From the NCBI RefSeq assembly GCF_023278365.1, contig NZ_CP075338.1, positions 1,922,001 through 1,986,000 on the forward strand: 64,000 nt of DNA, written 5' to 3'. Below, in pieces: positions 19,236 through 28,308 of the stretch (positions within the stretch are counted from its first letter, which is position 1; every line of letters starts with the position of its first letter). The notes under the pieces were generated by a model, which saw only the letters and a program-made list of their open reading frames with translations, did no database searches and had not been told where the DNA came from. Both the position numbers and the translations under genes were made by a program. Source of the DNA: Epilithonimonas zeae. GTDB taxonomy: Bacteria; Bacteroidota; Bacteroidia; Flavobacteriales; Weeksellaceae.

Positions 19236-19796
19236 TTATATTTCCCTGATGACTTTACAAGGATTGCCGACGGCTAAAACATTCGCTGGAATATCTTTTA
19301 CGACGACGCTTCCTGCACCAATGACAGCATTATCACCAATGGTAACACCCGGAAGAATGCTACAACCTGCGCCAATCCAAACGTTATTTCCGACGGTGAT
19401 AGGTTTTGCATATTCCAGTCCTGTGTTTCTGGTTTCTACATCAAGAGGATGATTCACGGTATAGAATCCGCAATTCGGGGCAATGAAAACATTGTCTCCG
19501 AAAGTCACTTTTGCGCAATCGAGAATCACGACATTAACATTGGTGTAGAAGTTTTCCCCGATTTCTATGTTGTAACCGTAATCACAGTAGAAAGGCTGTT
19601 CTATCAGGAACATTTTCCCTGTTTTGCCAAATAGCGTTTTGATAATACCTTTTCGCTCCTTCATTTTAGAAGGCTGAGTCTGATTGTAGCGGAAGCACAA
19701 ATCCTTGCATCTCTGTCTTTCCTCCACCAATGTTGCATCATTTGCATCATATAATTCGCCGGAGAGCATTTTTTGTTTTTCGTTCAGATTATTCAT
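19236..19796 (-). CDS. Sugar O-acetyltransferase (maltose/galactoside type)
   Basis: This is a 186-residue hexapeptide-repeat enzyme. The N-terminal Mac domain is clear (KMLSGELYDANDATL, ERQRCKDLCFRYN). The left-handed beta helix has repeats such as NIEIGENFYTN, VTFGDNVFIAPN, ITVGNNVWIGAGC and VTIGDNAVIGAGSVV; the catalytic His lies in FYTVNHPLD. It transfers an acetyl group from acetyl-CoA to a sugar hydroxyl. The physiological sugar is unknown. Confidence 0.93.
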   Translation of the reverse strand: MNNLNEKQKMLSGELYDANDATLVEERQRCKDLCFRYNQTQPSKMKERKGIIKTLFGKTGKMFLIEQPFYCDYGYNIEIGENFYTNVNVVILDCAKVTFGDNVFIAPNCGFYTVNHPLDVETRNTGLEYAKPITVGNNVWIGAGCSILPGVTIGDNAVIGAGSVVVKDIPANVLAVGNPCKVIREI

Positions 19797-19900
19797 TGTA
19801 TTTTTACATCTTGACAGGCAAATTTAGATTCATTAGCCTGAATAATCAATACTGATAAATAACCATTTTTTGACTTAAAATAAAAAAGACTAAACAAGTA

Positions 19901-21112
19901 ATGAATCCTTTCGATAGAATTTTCAATCTTAAAATAAAACTAATCTTCCCAGTTATAATGTTTCTTGTAAATAACTGGACTTCTGCTCAGACAAAATACC
20001 AAAAAGATTTCAATGAATTTTGGGCAGATATCAATGACAATTACGCCTATCTTGACCAGCAAAATATTGACTGGAAAAAAGTCAAACAAATCTATGAGCC
20101 TCAATCTTCTAGGATTTCCAATGATGACGAATTCATTACATTTATGGAAAATGTTTTAAACGAATTGTACAACGGGCATTCATCCTTAAATACCAATCTA
20201 CCAAATTCCAACAGATTAGTCCCTTCCGGATCGGATTTGTATCTCGAAAAAGTTGGCAACAAATATATTATTAAGGATATAAGAAAAGGGTTTGGAGCTG
20301 ATTTAGCAGGTTTAAAACCAGGAATGGAAGTTACCGCTTACAATGGAAAGTCTGTTGATGAACAACTGAAAAAATTCTTACCAAAATTTACAACCCAACA
20401 TACTCAAAAGATGTATCAATATGCTATTGATATGCTGTTTGCAGGTACTCACGATATTAAAAGAGAAATTACAGTTGTCGAGAACGGAAAATCGAAAACT
20501 TTTGTTCCCATCACCTATGGAAACAGTAATGAATTGCTTTTCAGTAAGGTTCTTAATGATACTACTGCCTATATCAAAATCAATAATTCTTTGGGAAACA
20601 ACAATCTCATTGCAGAATTTGATAAAACATTGGATAGCTTTTTCCAGTTCAAAAATCTGATTATTGACTTAACTGAAACTCCTAGTGGCGGCAATTCTAC
20701 TGTTGCAAGGGCAATAATGGGCAGATTCACCAATCAGCTTTTACCTTTTCAGGGGCATGAGTTTGATGAAAAAGATTTTGAAACCAAAAGACATTGGTAA
20801 GAATACGTGACACCACGCAAAACAACTTATAATGGTAAAGTTTATATTCTGGTTGGACATTGGACGGGAAGCATGGGCGAAGGGATGGCAATTGGTTTTG
20901 ACGGTATGAAAAAAGCCAAAATAATCGGAACCAAAATGGCTGGTTTGCTTGGCGCAATCTCTAACTTCCAAATGACCGAAACCAAGATTGGATTCCAGTT
21001 TCCGACGGAGAGATTATATCATATCAATGGAACACCAAGAGAAAATTACGTTCCTGAAATCCTGACCCAAAATATCGAGGAAACACTTCAAAAAGCGCGA
21101 GAGATTAAATAA
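19901..21112 (+). pseudogene. S41 family peptidase interrupted by one in-frame stop
   Basis: A signal peptide (IFPVIMFLVNNWTSAQ) is followed by an N-terminal helical part, a PDZ-like segment (AGLKPGMEVTAYNGKSVDE) and the S41 core. The frame is open from 19901 to a TAA at 20798-20800 and continues in the same frame to 21112, with no shift. After the stop come GKVYILVGHWTGSMGEG, which holds the probable catalytic serine, and the rest of the protease fold. The first part alone (299 residues) therefore lacks the catalytic site. A single base change could explain TAA; a sequencing error is also possible. A GTG at 20807 is in frame but there is no sign of real restart. Confidence 0.85.
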
Positions 21113-21118
21113 TTATTG

Positions 21119-21868
21119 ATGAAGAATATTCAGTCTGATTTGAATGAGCAATTGTTGCAACAGGATTTTGTTTACGAAACAGAACAATTGCAGCTGGAGC
21201 AATGTAAGTTAATAGCTCAGAACTTTGTGGAACTGGAAAATGGAATCGCAATTCTCAGCGACCTCAAGAACAATAAAAGCTACATCTACTCAGGCAAAAT
21301 CGCCGATGAACTCAATATCTTTCAGAATAGAAATCAGCTTGAAATCGAAAGTATCTGGGAAGATGAATTGTTTAACATTCTGAATCCTGATGATGTTTTG
21401 CAGAAGCACATCCTGGAGCTTCAGTTTTTTCAGTTTATCAAGACGATGGCGTTTGATAAGCGTAAGGATTTTTGTATTATCAGCAAACTGAGATTATTGA
21501 GTAATTCAAGGTCTTTGATACATAAGATGTTTTATTTTTCAGATGTGCATCATAAGAATGTAGAGCTGGCACTCTGCCTTTATCATTTCGATTTCTTACC
21601 GTCCTCAGATTACACAGGAATGATTATCAATACAGCCGAAGGAAGCATTATTCAGCAGACCGAAGTTGAGAATTCTAATTTCCTGTCTGCCCGTGAAAAG
21701 GAAATTCTGAAGATGATTCAGTCAGGAAAAAAGAGTAAGGAAATTGCGGATTTTCTCTTTATCAGCATCAATACTGTGAATCGACACAGACAAAATATCC
21801 TTGAAAAGATGCGGGTTTCCAATACTACCGAAGCTTGTACATTGGCTTCAAAACTTCAATGGATTTGA
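21119..21868 (+). CDS. LuxR-type HTH transcriptional regulator
   Basis: The ATG at 21119 follows the broken S41 gene by 6 nt, so it is probably co-transcribed with it. The N-terminal ~180 residues are a sensor-like region of unknown family, containing YHFDFLPSSDYTGMIINTAE. The last 65 residues are a clear GerE/LuxR domain: LSAREKEILKMIQSGKKSKE, then IADFLFISINTVNRHRQNIL. The product should bind DNA in the cytoplasm; its signal is not predictable. No phosphoacceptor domain is seen. Confidence 0.88.
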   Translation: MKNIQSDLNEQLLQQDFVYETEQLQLEQCKLIAQNFVELENGIAILSDLKNNKSYIYSGKIADELNIFQNRNQLEIESIWEDELFNILNPDDVLQKHILELQFFQFIKTMAFDKRKDFCIISKLRLLSNSRSLIHKMFYFSDVHHKNVELALCLYHFDFLPSSDYTGMIINTAEGSIIQQTEVENSNFLSAREKEILKMIQSGKKSKEIADFLFISINTVNRHRQNILEKMRVSNTTEACTLASKLQWI

Positions 21869-21965
21869 TTGAGTGGGAGCTATTGAGAATGTGTGAGTTT
21901 GGAAGTTGAGAAATTTTTGAGAAACTATCTTTACTCGAGCGAACAAAGACTCTTTGTCTGAAAGA

Positions 21966-22367
21966 TTATTTATCGCCTGTCATTTCCTTCAAATTCTCAT
22001 CCTTCATCTTAGCCTCTATTTTCTCAACTTTCAAGCTTTGTCTCAGGTAGCCGAAGAGGCTCATATACCAGTTGGCAATCCAGACCAGCGAGAAGAACGC
22101 CAGCAAGTAGCCGCGCCAATCGTTGTAGAGTAACTGAAATCCGGTGATGATTAAAAAAATAATGCTGACGTAATGGCTGAAACAATATTCGCAGGTAAAA
22201 AGATAGAAAAATTTTCTTTTGGCAATAGATTGTGAACTACCACAGATCTTTTGACAATACTCTCTAGGCTCACGAAAAATCTCTTCGTGGGTTACCGTCC
22301 ACGCAATGCAGGCTACGGGAATGGCTATAAGAAAAAGATGAAGTATCTGGGATAGTAATGGCATCAT
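21966..22367 (-). CDS. Small membrane protein with a CxxC pair
   Basis: The 133-residue product has about three hydrophobic segments (LSQILHLFLIAIPVACIAW, SIIFLIITGFQLLY, GYLLAFFSLVWIANWYM) and a CxxC in FTCEYCFSHYVS just before the second one. This arrangement recalls DUF1360-like membrane proteins, but I am not sure of the family. A lysine-rich cytoplasmic tail follows. It lies downstream of the efflux operon beyond a strong terminator, so it should be transcribed separately. Function unknown. Confidence 0.65.
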   Translation of the reverse strand: MMPLLSQILHLFLIAIPVACIAWTVTHEEIFREPREYCQKICGSSQSIAKRKFFYLFTCEYCFSHYVSIIFLIITGFQLLYNDWRGYLLAFFSLVWIANWYMSLFGYLRQSLKVEKIEAKMKDENLKEMTGDK

Positions 22368-22424
22368 AACTTTGATTTTGAATGGATTGATAATTCAACT
22401 ACCATTAAAATCAATGCCAAAAAA

Positions 22425-22454
22425 AAACTCAGAATCAATCAAGATTCTGAGTTT
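22425..22454. terminator. Terminator of the MFS efflux operon
   Basis: AAACTCAGAATC pairs with GATTCTGAGTTT over 12 bp with a 6-base loop, with an A-run beside it that becomes a T-run on the minus strand. It lies 27 nt past the MFS stop codon. Confidence 0.85.
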
Positions 22455-22480
22455 CTAACAAATAACTAAAAAAAAATAAA

Positions 22481-24061
22481 TTAATGAGCCGCGCTCAGGT
22501 CGATTTTCTCGCCTTTGCCTTTTCGTTCTCTTACGAAGAGCACAAAGGGAATACATATCAAAAACATCAATCCCAAATAAAGGAAAACATCCATATAAGA
22601 TAATACTGTTGCCTGTTTGGTTACCGAGAAATCCAGCATTTGATAAGCGGCATTCAGCGCTCTGTCTGGCGTATAACCCTTGGCGATGAAGCTGGCTTTG
22701 AGTGCTGCAACTCTCTGCTGAACATCAAAATCGTTGACATCCAAGTGCGACACCAGATTGCTTCTGTACAATTCACTCTTGTTGGCAATGAAAGTTGTAA
22801 TCGCTGCAATCCCGAATGAACCTCCTAACTGACGCATCATCCCTGTAAAAGCAGCACCTTGCCCAATCTCTGGACCTTTCAAAGTACTTAACGATAATGA
22901 TGTGATTGGAATAAATAACAATCCCAATCCCATTCCTCTTACAATTAGCATCCAGAAGAAGGCATCTTTGCCGGTGTCTGGCGTCAGGATTTTATAACCC
23001 CAAAAACTGTAAACGAAGAAGATGAATAACCCTAATGCTACCAATATCTGCTGCTTAGCACCTCTGGTCAACAATTGACCAATGATTGGCATCATAAAAG
23101 CGGTTGTCAATGCAGCAGGAATCATCAGTGCTCCAGATTGTAATGCCGTCCAACCCAGAATACTCTGTGTATAAAGCGGAACAATAAATGTGGAACCATA
23201 TAAACCGAATCCTAAAATGAAGGACATCACGGTTCCAATTCTAAGATTTCCATTCTTGAGAACGCGGAGTTCAACAATCGGATACTTGAAGGTGAGTTCT
23301 CGCCAAATAAATAATATGAATCCTACAACAGCTGTAATCGTCAATACTACAATGGCTTTACTGGCAAACCAATCGTCCTCGTGACCTCTTTCCAAAATGT
23401 ATTGTAAAGAACCCACGAACGCTGCCAATAATCCAATCCCGATCCAATCAACATCGGAAGCTGAGCGTTTCTCGGAATATCGAGGACTTTTCACAAATTG
23501 TAATGTCAGTAACGTCGCAATAATTCCCAAAGGAATATTGATATAAAAGATATAAGGCCAGCTGTAATTGTCAACAATATAACCTCCCAATGGCGGACCA
23601 AGCGTTGGCCCGATAATCACGCCCAATCCGTAGATGGCCTGAGCCATACTTCTTTTTTCAACAGGATAAGATTCGGTGATAATGGTTTGTGAAGTTACCA
23701 AAAGTGCTCCACCACCAATCCCCTGACAAAGTCTGAAAAATACCAGTTCCCAAATATTGGTCGCATTACCACAGAGAAAAGAAAAAATCGTGAATATGAT
23801 AATGGATACCGCAAAGTAATTTCTACGCCCGAACTGTTGGGAAAGCCAACTTGTCATCGGAACGATAATCACGTTACCAATGGCATAAGCCGTGATTACC
23901 CAACCCACTTCGGAAAGTGTTGCCCCAAGGTTACCCTTCATCTCGTTAAGTGCCACGTTCACGATGGTGGAGTCCACAATCTCAAGAAGCGCACACATAA
24001 TCGCCGTGATGGTAATAATGGTTCTGCGAAATCCGTATTCTACTAATGAATCGTCTTGCAT
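22481..24061 (-). CDS. DHA2 family MFS drug efflux permease (EmrB-like)
   Basis: The 526-residue inner-membrane transporter with about 14 hydrophobic segments fits the DHA2 group. Signatures: EIVDSTIVNVALNEMKG (motif D1), TAYAIGNVIIVPMTSWLSQ, FGRRNYF (motif A variant), and GIGGGALLVTSQTII with GVIIGPTLGPPLGGYIVD (motif C, antiporter). It exports hydrophobic drugs using the proton gradient. It is the last gene of the tetR-tolC-hlyD-mfs order on the minus strand and works with the HlyD and TolC partners just upstream. Confidence 0.95.
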   Translation of the reverse strand: MQDDSLVEYGFRRTIITITAIMCALLEIVDSTIVNVALNEMKGNLGATLSEVGWVITAYAIGNVIIVPMTSWLSQQFGRRNYFAVSIIIFTIFSFLCGNATNIWELVFFRLCQGIGGGALLVTSQTIITESYPVEKRSMAQAIYGLGVIIGPTLGPPLGGYIVDNYSWPYIFYINIPLGIIATLLTLQFVKSPRYSEKRSASDVDWIGIGLLAAFVGSLQYILERGHEDDWFASKAIVVLTITAVVGFILFIWRELTFKYPIVELRVLKNGNLRIGTVMSFILGFGLYGSTFIVPLYTQSILGWTALQSGALMIPAALTTAFMMPIIGQLLTRGAKQQILVALGLFIFFVYSFWGYKILTPDTGKDAFFWMLIVRGMGLGLLFIPITSLSLSTLKGPEIGQGAAFTGMMRQLGGSFGIAAITTFIANKSELYRSNLVSHLDVNDFDVQQRVAALKASFIAKGYTPDRALNAAYQMLDFSVTKQATVLSYMDVFLYLGLMFLICIPFVLFVRERKGKGEKIDLSAAH

Positions 24062-24139
24062 AATTTTGAGTTGAATGCCGGATGTCAGAGGTCAGAAGTT
24101 TTTAAATGCTTCTTGTTCCCTTTTCCAGCTTCCTTGTTT

Positions 24140-25255
24140 TTATTTTAATGAAACGACAGTTTGAACATTCATCCCGACACGTAGTTTTTTCATAATATCT
24201 TCGTTAAGATTGTCGAAAGTAATTTTAACAGGAAGTCTCTGAACGACTTTTACGAAGTTACCACTCGCATTATCCGGAGGCAACAATGCAAATGCAGAAC
24301 CTGTAGCCGGAGAGAATGAACTGATAGTTCCCTGGAATTTTTGATCAGGATAAGCATCGATTTCAATTTCTACTTTCTGGCCTTCTACCATTTTCTCAAC
24401 CTGAGTTTCTTTGTAGTTGGCAACAACCCATTTTTGGTTACTCAAAACTACACTGAATAATTGTGAACCAGCCTGGATATATTGTCCCACCTGAACAGGA
24501 ATCTTGGAAACATAACCATTTTCCTTAGCCGTGATTACGGTGTAAGAAAGATTCAGCTTTGCATTTTCTACATCCACCTGTCTTTGCTTCAATTGTGAAT
24601 TGGCGATGCCGACATTTTGATAGGTTGCATTAGATTGAGATGTAACAACACCGGTCTGAACATTAGCCTGATTCTTTTGGTCAATCAAAACCTGAAGTTG
24701 TTTCTGAGCGGTTTGATATGCTGCAGATGCCTGCTCATATTGTTGCTGCGTAATGGTGTGGTCTTTTACCAATTCGGAATATCTTTTCATATCCTGCTCT
24801 GTTCTCCAGACATTCACTTTCGCAGCTTCGATTTGCGCATTAGCCGTCTGAACTGCCGCTCTGGAATTACCGATTCCTGTTTTTGCTGCTTCCGAACCAG
24901 CCTGAGCGGATGCTACATTGCTCTGAGCCGTTCCTAACGCTGCTTCTGCCTGTTCCAAAGCCATTGTCTGGTCTCTGTTATCAAGAACAACAAGCGTATC
25001 TCCTTTTTTCACAAACTGATTGTCCTTAACTTTTACTTCTGCAACGTAGCCTGATATTTTAGAAATTACCGGACTTACATCTGCTGCGATTTGTGCATCG
25101 TCCGTTTCTTCGTGAGCTTGACTGTACTGGTATTCTCTGAAACCAAAGAAAGCACCAGCCAAAACTGCAATTGCTAATACGATGTAGAAAACCGGACTTT
25201 TTTTCTTTTTTACCGGAATCTCTCCCTGCTCGAATTTTATGTTATCTTGTGCCAT
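24140..25255 (-). CDS. HlyD family adaptor of the MFS efflux system (EmrA-like)
   Basis: The 371-residue product has one N-terminal membrane helix (residues ~20-38, VFYIVLAIAVLAGAFFGF). The split lipoyl domain is visible (SGYVAEVKVKDNQFVKKGD ... TVITAKENGYVSKIPVQVGQ), flanking a long coiled-coil hairpin rich in A, Q and E (residues ~95-220), then a beta-barrel. It bridges the MFS permease and the outer-membrane channel. The gap of 78 nt to the MFS gene contains a decayed repeat (gccggatgtcagaggtcag). Confidence 0.95.
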   Translation of the reverse strand: MAQDNIKFEQGEIPVKKKKSPVFYIVLAIAVLAGAFFGFREYQYSQAHEETDDAQIAADVSPVISKISGYVAEVKVKDNQFVKKGDTLVVLDNRDQTMALEQAEAALGTAQSNVASAQAGSEAAKTGIGNSRAAVQTANAQIEAAKVNVWRTEQDMKRYSELVKDHTITQQQYEQASAAYQTAQKQLQVLIDQKNQANVQTGVVTSQSNATYQNVGIANSQLKQRQVDVENAKLNLSYTVITAKENGYVSKIPVQVGQYIQAGSQLFSVVLSNQKWVVANYKETQVEKMVEGQKVEIEIDAYPDQKFQGTISSFSPATGSAFALLPPDNASGNFVKVVQRLPVKITFDNLNEDIMKKLRVGMNVQTVVSLK

Positions 25256-25284
25256 TTTATTTGTTTAAAGTTTTTTGTTGATTT

Positions 25285-25372
25285 GTCCGATGTCCGATGA
25301 TGGATGTCGGATGATTTTAGATTAAGTTTATTTTTTTGTTTCCGAATAGCAGCCATCGGACTTCCGACATCC
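25285..25372. repeat. CCGATGTC inverted-repeat cluster between HlyD and TolC genes
   Basis: Several overlapping copies of tccgatg / tcggatg occur here, including a perfect 10-bp inverted repeat ggatgtcgga (25302-25311) / tccgacatcc (25363-25372). It fills most of the 128-nt junction inside the operon. Confidence 0.7.
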
Positions 25373-25383
25373 TGCATCACACC

Positions 25384-26682
25384 TTATTGATTAATAATTC
25401 CTGAAGTTTGTAATAATTTTTTGTGAGCCAGTGCTGCATCTGCTTTAGAAGTAACCACATTTACGTTCGCTGTGATTCTTGCAGTATCAGCATCCAAAAG
25501 ATTGGTAATGGTTTCTAAACCGTTGTTATATTTATTAAGTGTAATTCTGTAATTTTCTTCCGCTTGCTCTAATGCTCTTTGATAAACATCGATTTTCTTG
25601 TGCGCATAGAGGTCATTCTGATAATCACGTTTTACTTCCAAAGTCACATTGTCATTTAACAAATCATTGTTTGCAGCCAATTCCTGTTCTCTAGCTTTAG
25701 ATTGCATCAAACTTGAGTTTTTTTTCCAGATATTAGAAAGATTATATTGAATTCCAACTCCAACATTCACAGCATTTGTAATCGTTAAAAGTTTCGGAAT
25801 GTCCGCTGCAACGTAACCACCTGTGAAGGCTAATGAAGGAAGGTTTTCTGCTTTTGCAGATTTGGTTCCAAGTGCTGCTGCTTTTCTTTGATAATCCAAA
25901 GCTTTCAAATCATTTCTGCTTTCTCTGGCCAAATTCAGATAATAATCATCCGGTTTTCCAAGGTCATCTTCGCCGATATATTTAGAATCAACTTCGATTT
26001 CGGTATTGTCCGGAAGACCAAGAAGTAAATCCATATTGATGTTGGCAATACTGTAATTGTTCTGCGCTTCCATCAATTGTAACTCGATGTTAGAAGTCTG
26101 AAGTTGCGCTTTCAAACGGTCATTTCTTGCGATGACGCCGTTGTTTTCTAATTTGATAAAGGATTGGTCTCTTTTCTGTGAAGATGCCAAATTTTCTTTC
26201 AACAATTTCACTACTTCATTAGCCTTAAAAAGATTATTGTAAGCCTGAGAAATGTTGTAAGCAATCACATTCTTATCGTTTTCGGATGTTAGTTTAGAAG
26301 CTTCTACAAGATATTCTGCAGATTTGATTCCGTATTTGATTCTTCCTCCAGAGTAGATTGGAACGGAAAGATTGGCAGAACCATAAAGCACATTGCTCAC
26401 TTTTGGTCCGCCTCCAGACATTCCTGCAATTTTCAAATCCACATTAGGCTCTAAAGGCAAATACAAATAACTTCCAGAAACCGTCAGTTCCGGTAGCTGC
26501 TTGTTTTTCGCTGCCAAAAGATTGGCTGTAGATTCTTCTATTTTAGCTTGATCTATCTTTAGATTTTTGCTATTTGCTATTCCCAATTTCACAGCTTCTT
26601 CCAGACTCAACACTCTTTTTTCCTGAGCAGAAACAAAAGAGAAAGTGGTTATTAAGAATACTGTTGCAAAAAATTTATTCAC
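25384..26682 (-). CDS. TolC family outer-membrane channel
   Basis: The 432-residue product starts with a signal peptide (ATVFLITTFSFVSAQ). Two related halves with long helical stretches (LSLEEAVKLGIANSKNLKID and AKAENLPSLAFTGGYVAAD) are typical of OEP/TolC proteins. It forms the trimeric channel for the MFS/HlyD pair next to it. It follows the TetR gene by 33 nt on the same strand, so it is probably repressed together with it. Confidence 0.94.
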   Translation of the reverse strand: MNKFFATVFLITTFSFVSAQEKRVLSLEEAVKLGIANSKNLKIDQAKIEESTANLLAAKNKQLPELTVSGSYLYLPLEPNVDLKIAGMSGGGPKVSNVLYGSANLSVPIYSGGRIKYGIKSAEYLVEASKLTSENDKNVIAYNISQAYNNLFKANEVVKLLKENLASSQKRDQSFIKLENNGVIARNDRLKAQLQTSNIELQLMEAQNNYSIANINMDLLLGLPDNTEIEVDSKYIGEDDLGKPDDYYLNLARESRNDLKALDYQRKAAALGTKSAKAENLPSLAFTGGYVAADIPKLLTITNAVNVGVGIQYNLSNIWKKNSSLMQSKAREQELAANNDLLNDNVTLEVKRDYQNDLYAHKKIDVYQRALEQAEENYRITLNKYNNGLETITNLLDADTARITANVNVVTSKADAALAHKKLLQTSGIINQ

Positions 26683-26715
26683 TTTAGTAATTATTGTTAT
26701 AGTTGTGTGTAATGA

Positions 26716-27345
26716 TTATCCTTGGTAACCAACCAGCGCTCGCACAATGGTTTTCACGTGGTCAGAGGCTTCCTGGAAATATTGATTTTCATATAGTTTC
26801 TCGTCGAAATCTGAGTTATGTTTTTTCAGATATTCCTTATATATTTTAGTACCATGCATAGCGTTGAAAATAGTTCCCGAAATGGTGCATTGTAAAAGAT
26901 GATAAGAAGGTTTTTTAGTAAAAATTCCTTTTTCCAGACCTTGTTCTATAATCTTTTGATTGATTTCTATATAATTGATTTTTGATGCTCTAAGAAAATT
27001 CTGAATATTTTTATTCTGACTGATAACTTGTTGCGTATGAACAAGCAAAAAGAAGTCTCTCAATCTCTGAACTCGGTTTACGAAATTATCTATAAAAGCA
27101 TCAATTTTTTGAATTTCGTTCAGTTCATTATTTTCTAAAATATTCTTTGCAAAGTTGAGTCCTTCTTCCATTCTCCATTTGAAAAGCTCCTCCATCAAGT
27201 TTTCCTTCGAACCGAAATAATAGGAAATCATAGAAACATTGACCTTTGCTTTGGTCGCAATGTCTCTCACCGAAGTCCCATTATAGCCGTTGGCAGCGAA
27301 GAGTTTCTCCGCAACCATCATAATATGTTCTTCTTTTGTTGGCAT
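26716..27345 (-). CDS. TetR family regulator of the efflux operon
   Basis: The 209-residue product has an N-terminal HTH (AEKLFAANGYNGTSVRDIAT, then KAKVNVSMISYYFGSKENLM), the standard TetR DNA-binding domain, and a helical ligand-binding region. It is the first gene of the operon, and a 20-bp palindrome overlaps the -33 box of its promoter. The expected behaviour is self-repression, with a drug or lipid ligand releasing it to permit efflux expression. Confidence 0.94.
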   Translation of the reverse strand: MPTKEEHIMMVAEKLFAANGYNGTSVRDIATKAKVNVSMISYYFGSKENLMEELFKWRMEEGLNFAKNILENNELNEIQKIDAFIDNFVNRVQRLRDFFLLVHTQQVISQNKNIQNFLRASKINYIEINQKIIEQGLEKGIFTKKPSYHLLQCTISGTIFNAMHGTKIYKEYLKKHNSDFDEKLYENQYFQEASDHVKTIVRALVGYQG

Positions 27346-27363
27346 AATTGATTTTTAACGGCG

Positions 27364-27394
27364 CAAAGTTAAATCAAAAACACGTTCAATCAAA
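27364..27394 (-). promoter_or_regulatory. Flavobacterial promoter of the tetR-tolC-hlyD-mfs operon
   Basis: On the minus strand, TTTG (27391-27394), a 19-nt spacer and TAACTTTG (27364-27371) match the Bacteroidetes -33/-7 consensus TTTG-n19-TAnnTTTG exactly. The -7 box lies 18 nt before the tetR start codon. Confidence 0.85.
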
Positions 27395-27407
27395 CATTTG
27401 TTTGATT
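27388..27407. promoter_or_regulatory. TetR operator palindrome
   Basis: AATCAAAC-ATTT-GTTTGATT is a 20-bp element with 8-bp perfect arms, and covers the -33 box. Size and position are those of a TetR-family operator. Confidence 0.8.
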
Positions 27408-27563
27408 AATTTTTTATTAAGGAATTATAGACATTGTAAATAAATGTAAATTATTAGAAATCAAATATAATAAAAGAAGGAACTGAACTATGTAAAAAAA
27501 GGGTTTTGCAGATTGAGAATCCAATCAACTAAAAAATGAGAAGATCAAAAAATAGCGGCATAA

Positions 27564-28241
27564 TTATTTTGAAAAAACCATATCCAGACTTCTGTAATCT
27601 ATCCACTCGGAAAACTTTGTACTGCTATCGGTGATGACACTTATAAAGATTTTATTTTCTTTGGTATCCAGATTATTTTTATAGACAACAAAATAGGTTG
27701 CGTTATTTTTGTCATCCTTCCATTTCATCGCCTCTTCAGTAATATGGTCGGTTTCATATTCGCCGTTTTCATCTAAAAAGAGTGGATTTTTTTTTGTGTT
27801 TTCACGCTTTTTATAAAAGGTTTGTTTCCCGAATTTTTTATTGAATTCGGCTATCAACAATTCGGAGTTATTGTTGTTTTCCATTTCCAATTCGTAAACA
27901 AAGGCGTTATTATCCTTTTTCAGGTAATAGATAACCAAACTTGTGATTTTTCCGATATTCAAATCATTAAATCTGAAATCATTATCCGGCGAAAACGAGA
28001 ATTCTTCATAATCCAGATTCAGGTTGACTGTTGTAGAATAATTGTCTTTCTTATCCAAATTAAAACCTTTCAAGATTGTATCTACACTTGTGTTAAGTGC
28101 AATTTTATCAACCTGAATTGTCTGCTTCTGTTTAGGTTTTACTGTATTAACTTTAAGCGTATTTTCGACTTCTTTTTTCTCTTGTCCATTGCAAGAATTC
28201 ATCAATAATAGAATAACGGATAGAAATAATATTTTTTTCAT
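27564..28241 (-). CDS. Hypothetical lipoprotein
   Basis: Family not recognised. I choose the ATG at 28241 (MKKILFLSVILLL) rather than 28271, because it gives a lipobox (LMNSC) right after the hydrophobic segment. The mature ~205 residues are hydrophilic and lysine-rich, with no catalytic motif that I can identify; segments such as SLVIYYLKKDNNAFVYELEM are beta-like. The sequence ends with EWIDYRSLDMVFSK. It could be a periplasmic or outer-membrane-anchored protein. It stands alone between the efflux operon promoter and holB on the minus strand. Confidence 0.7.
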   Translation of the reverse strand: MKKILFLSVILLLMNSCNGQEKKEVENTLKVNTVKPKQKQTIQVDKIALNTSVDTILKGFNLDKKDNYSTTVNLNLDYEEFSFSPDNDFRFNDLNIGKITSLVIYYLKKDNNAFVYELEMENNNNSELLIAEFNKKFGKQTFYKKRENTKKNPLFLDENGEYETDHITEEAMKWKDDKNNATYFVVYKNNLDTKENKIFISVITDSSTKFSEWIDYRSLDMVFSK

Positions 28242-28308
28242 TGTGTTCAGAATATTTTTAAAATTCAACAATAAACTAAGAAGTAACAGTCAGATTTAAA
28301 ATCTAAAA

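Noticed and set aside
20798-20800. Stop codon read through or recoded (for example TAA as sense)
   Set aside because: No recoding signal or structure is visible, and TAA is the ordinary stop of many other genes here. A nonsense change or sequence error is simpler.
20807-21112. Separate downstream gene starting at GTG
   Set aside because: It is the in-frame remainder of the S41 peptidase fold, with no independent start signal.
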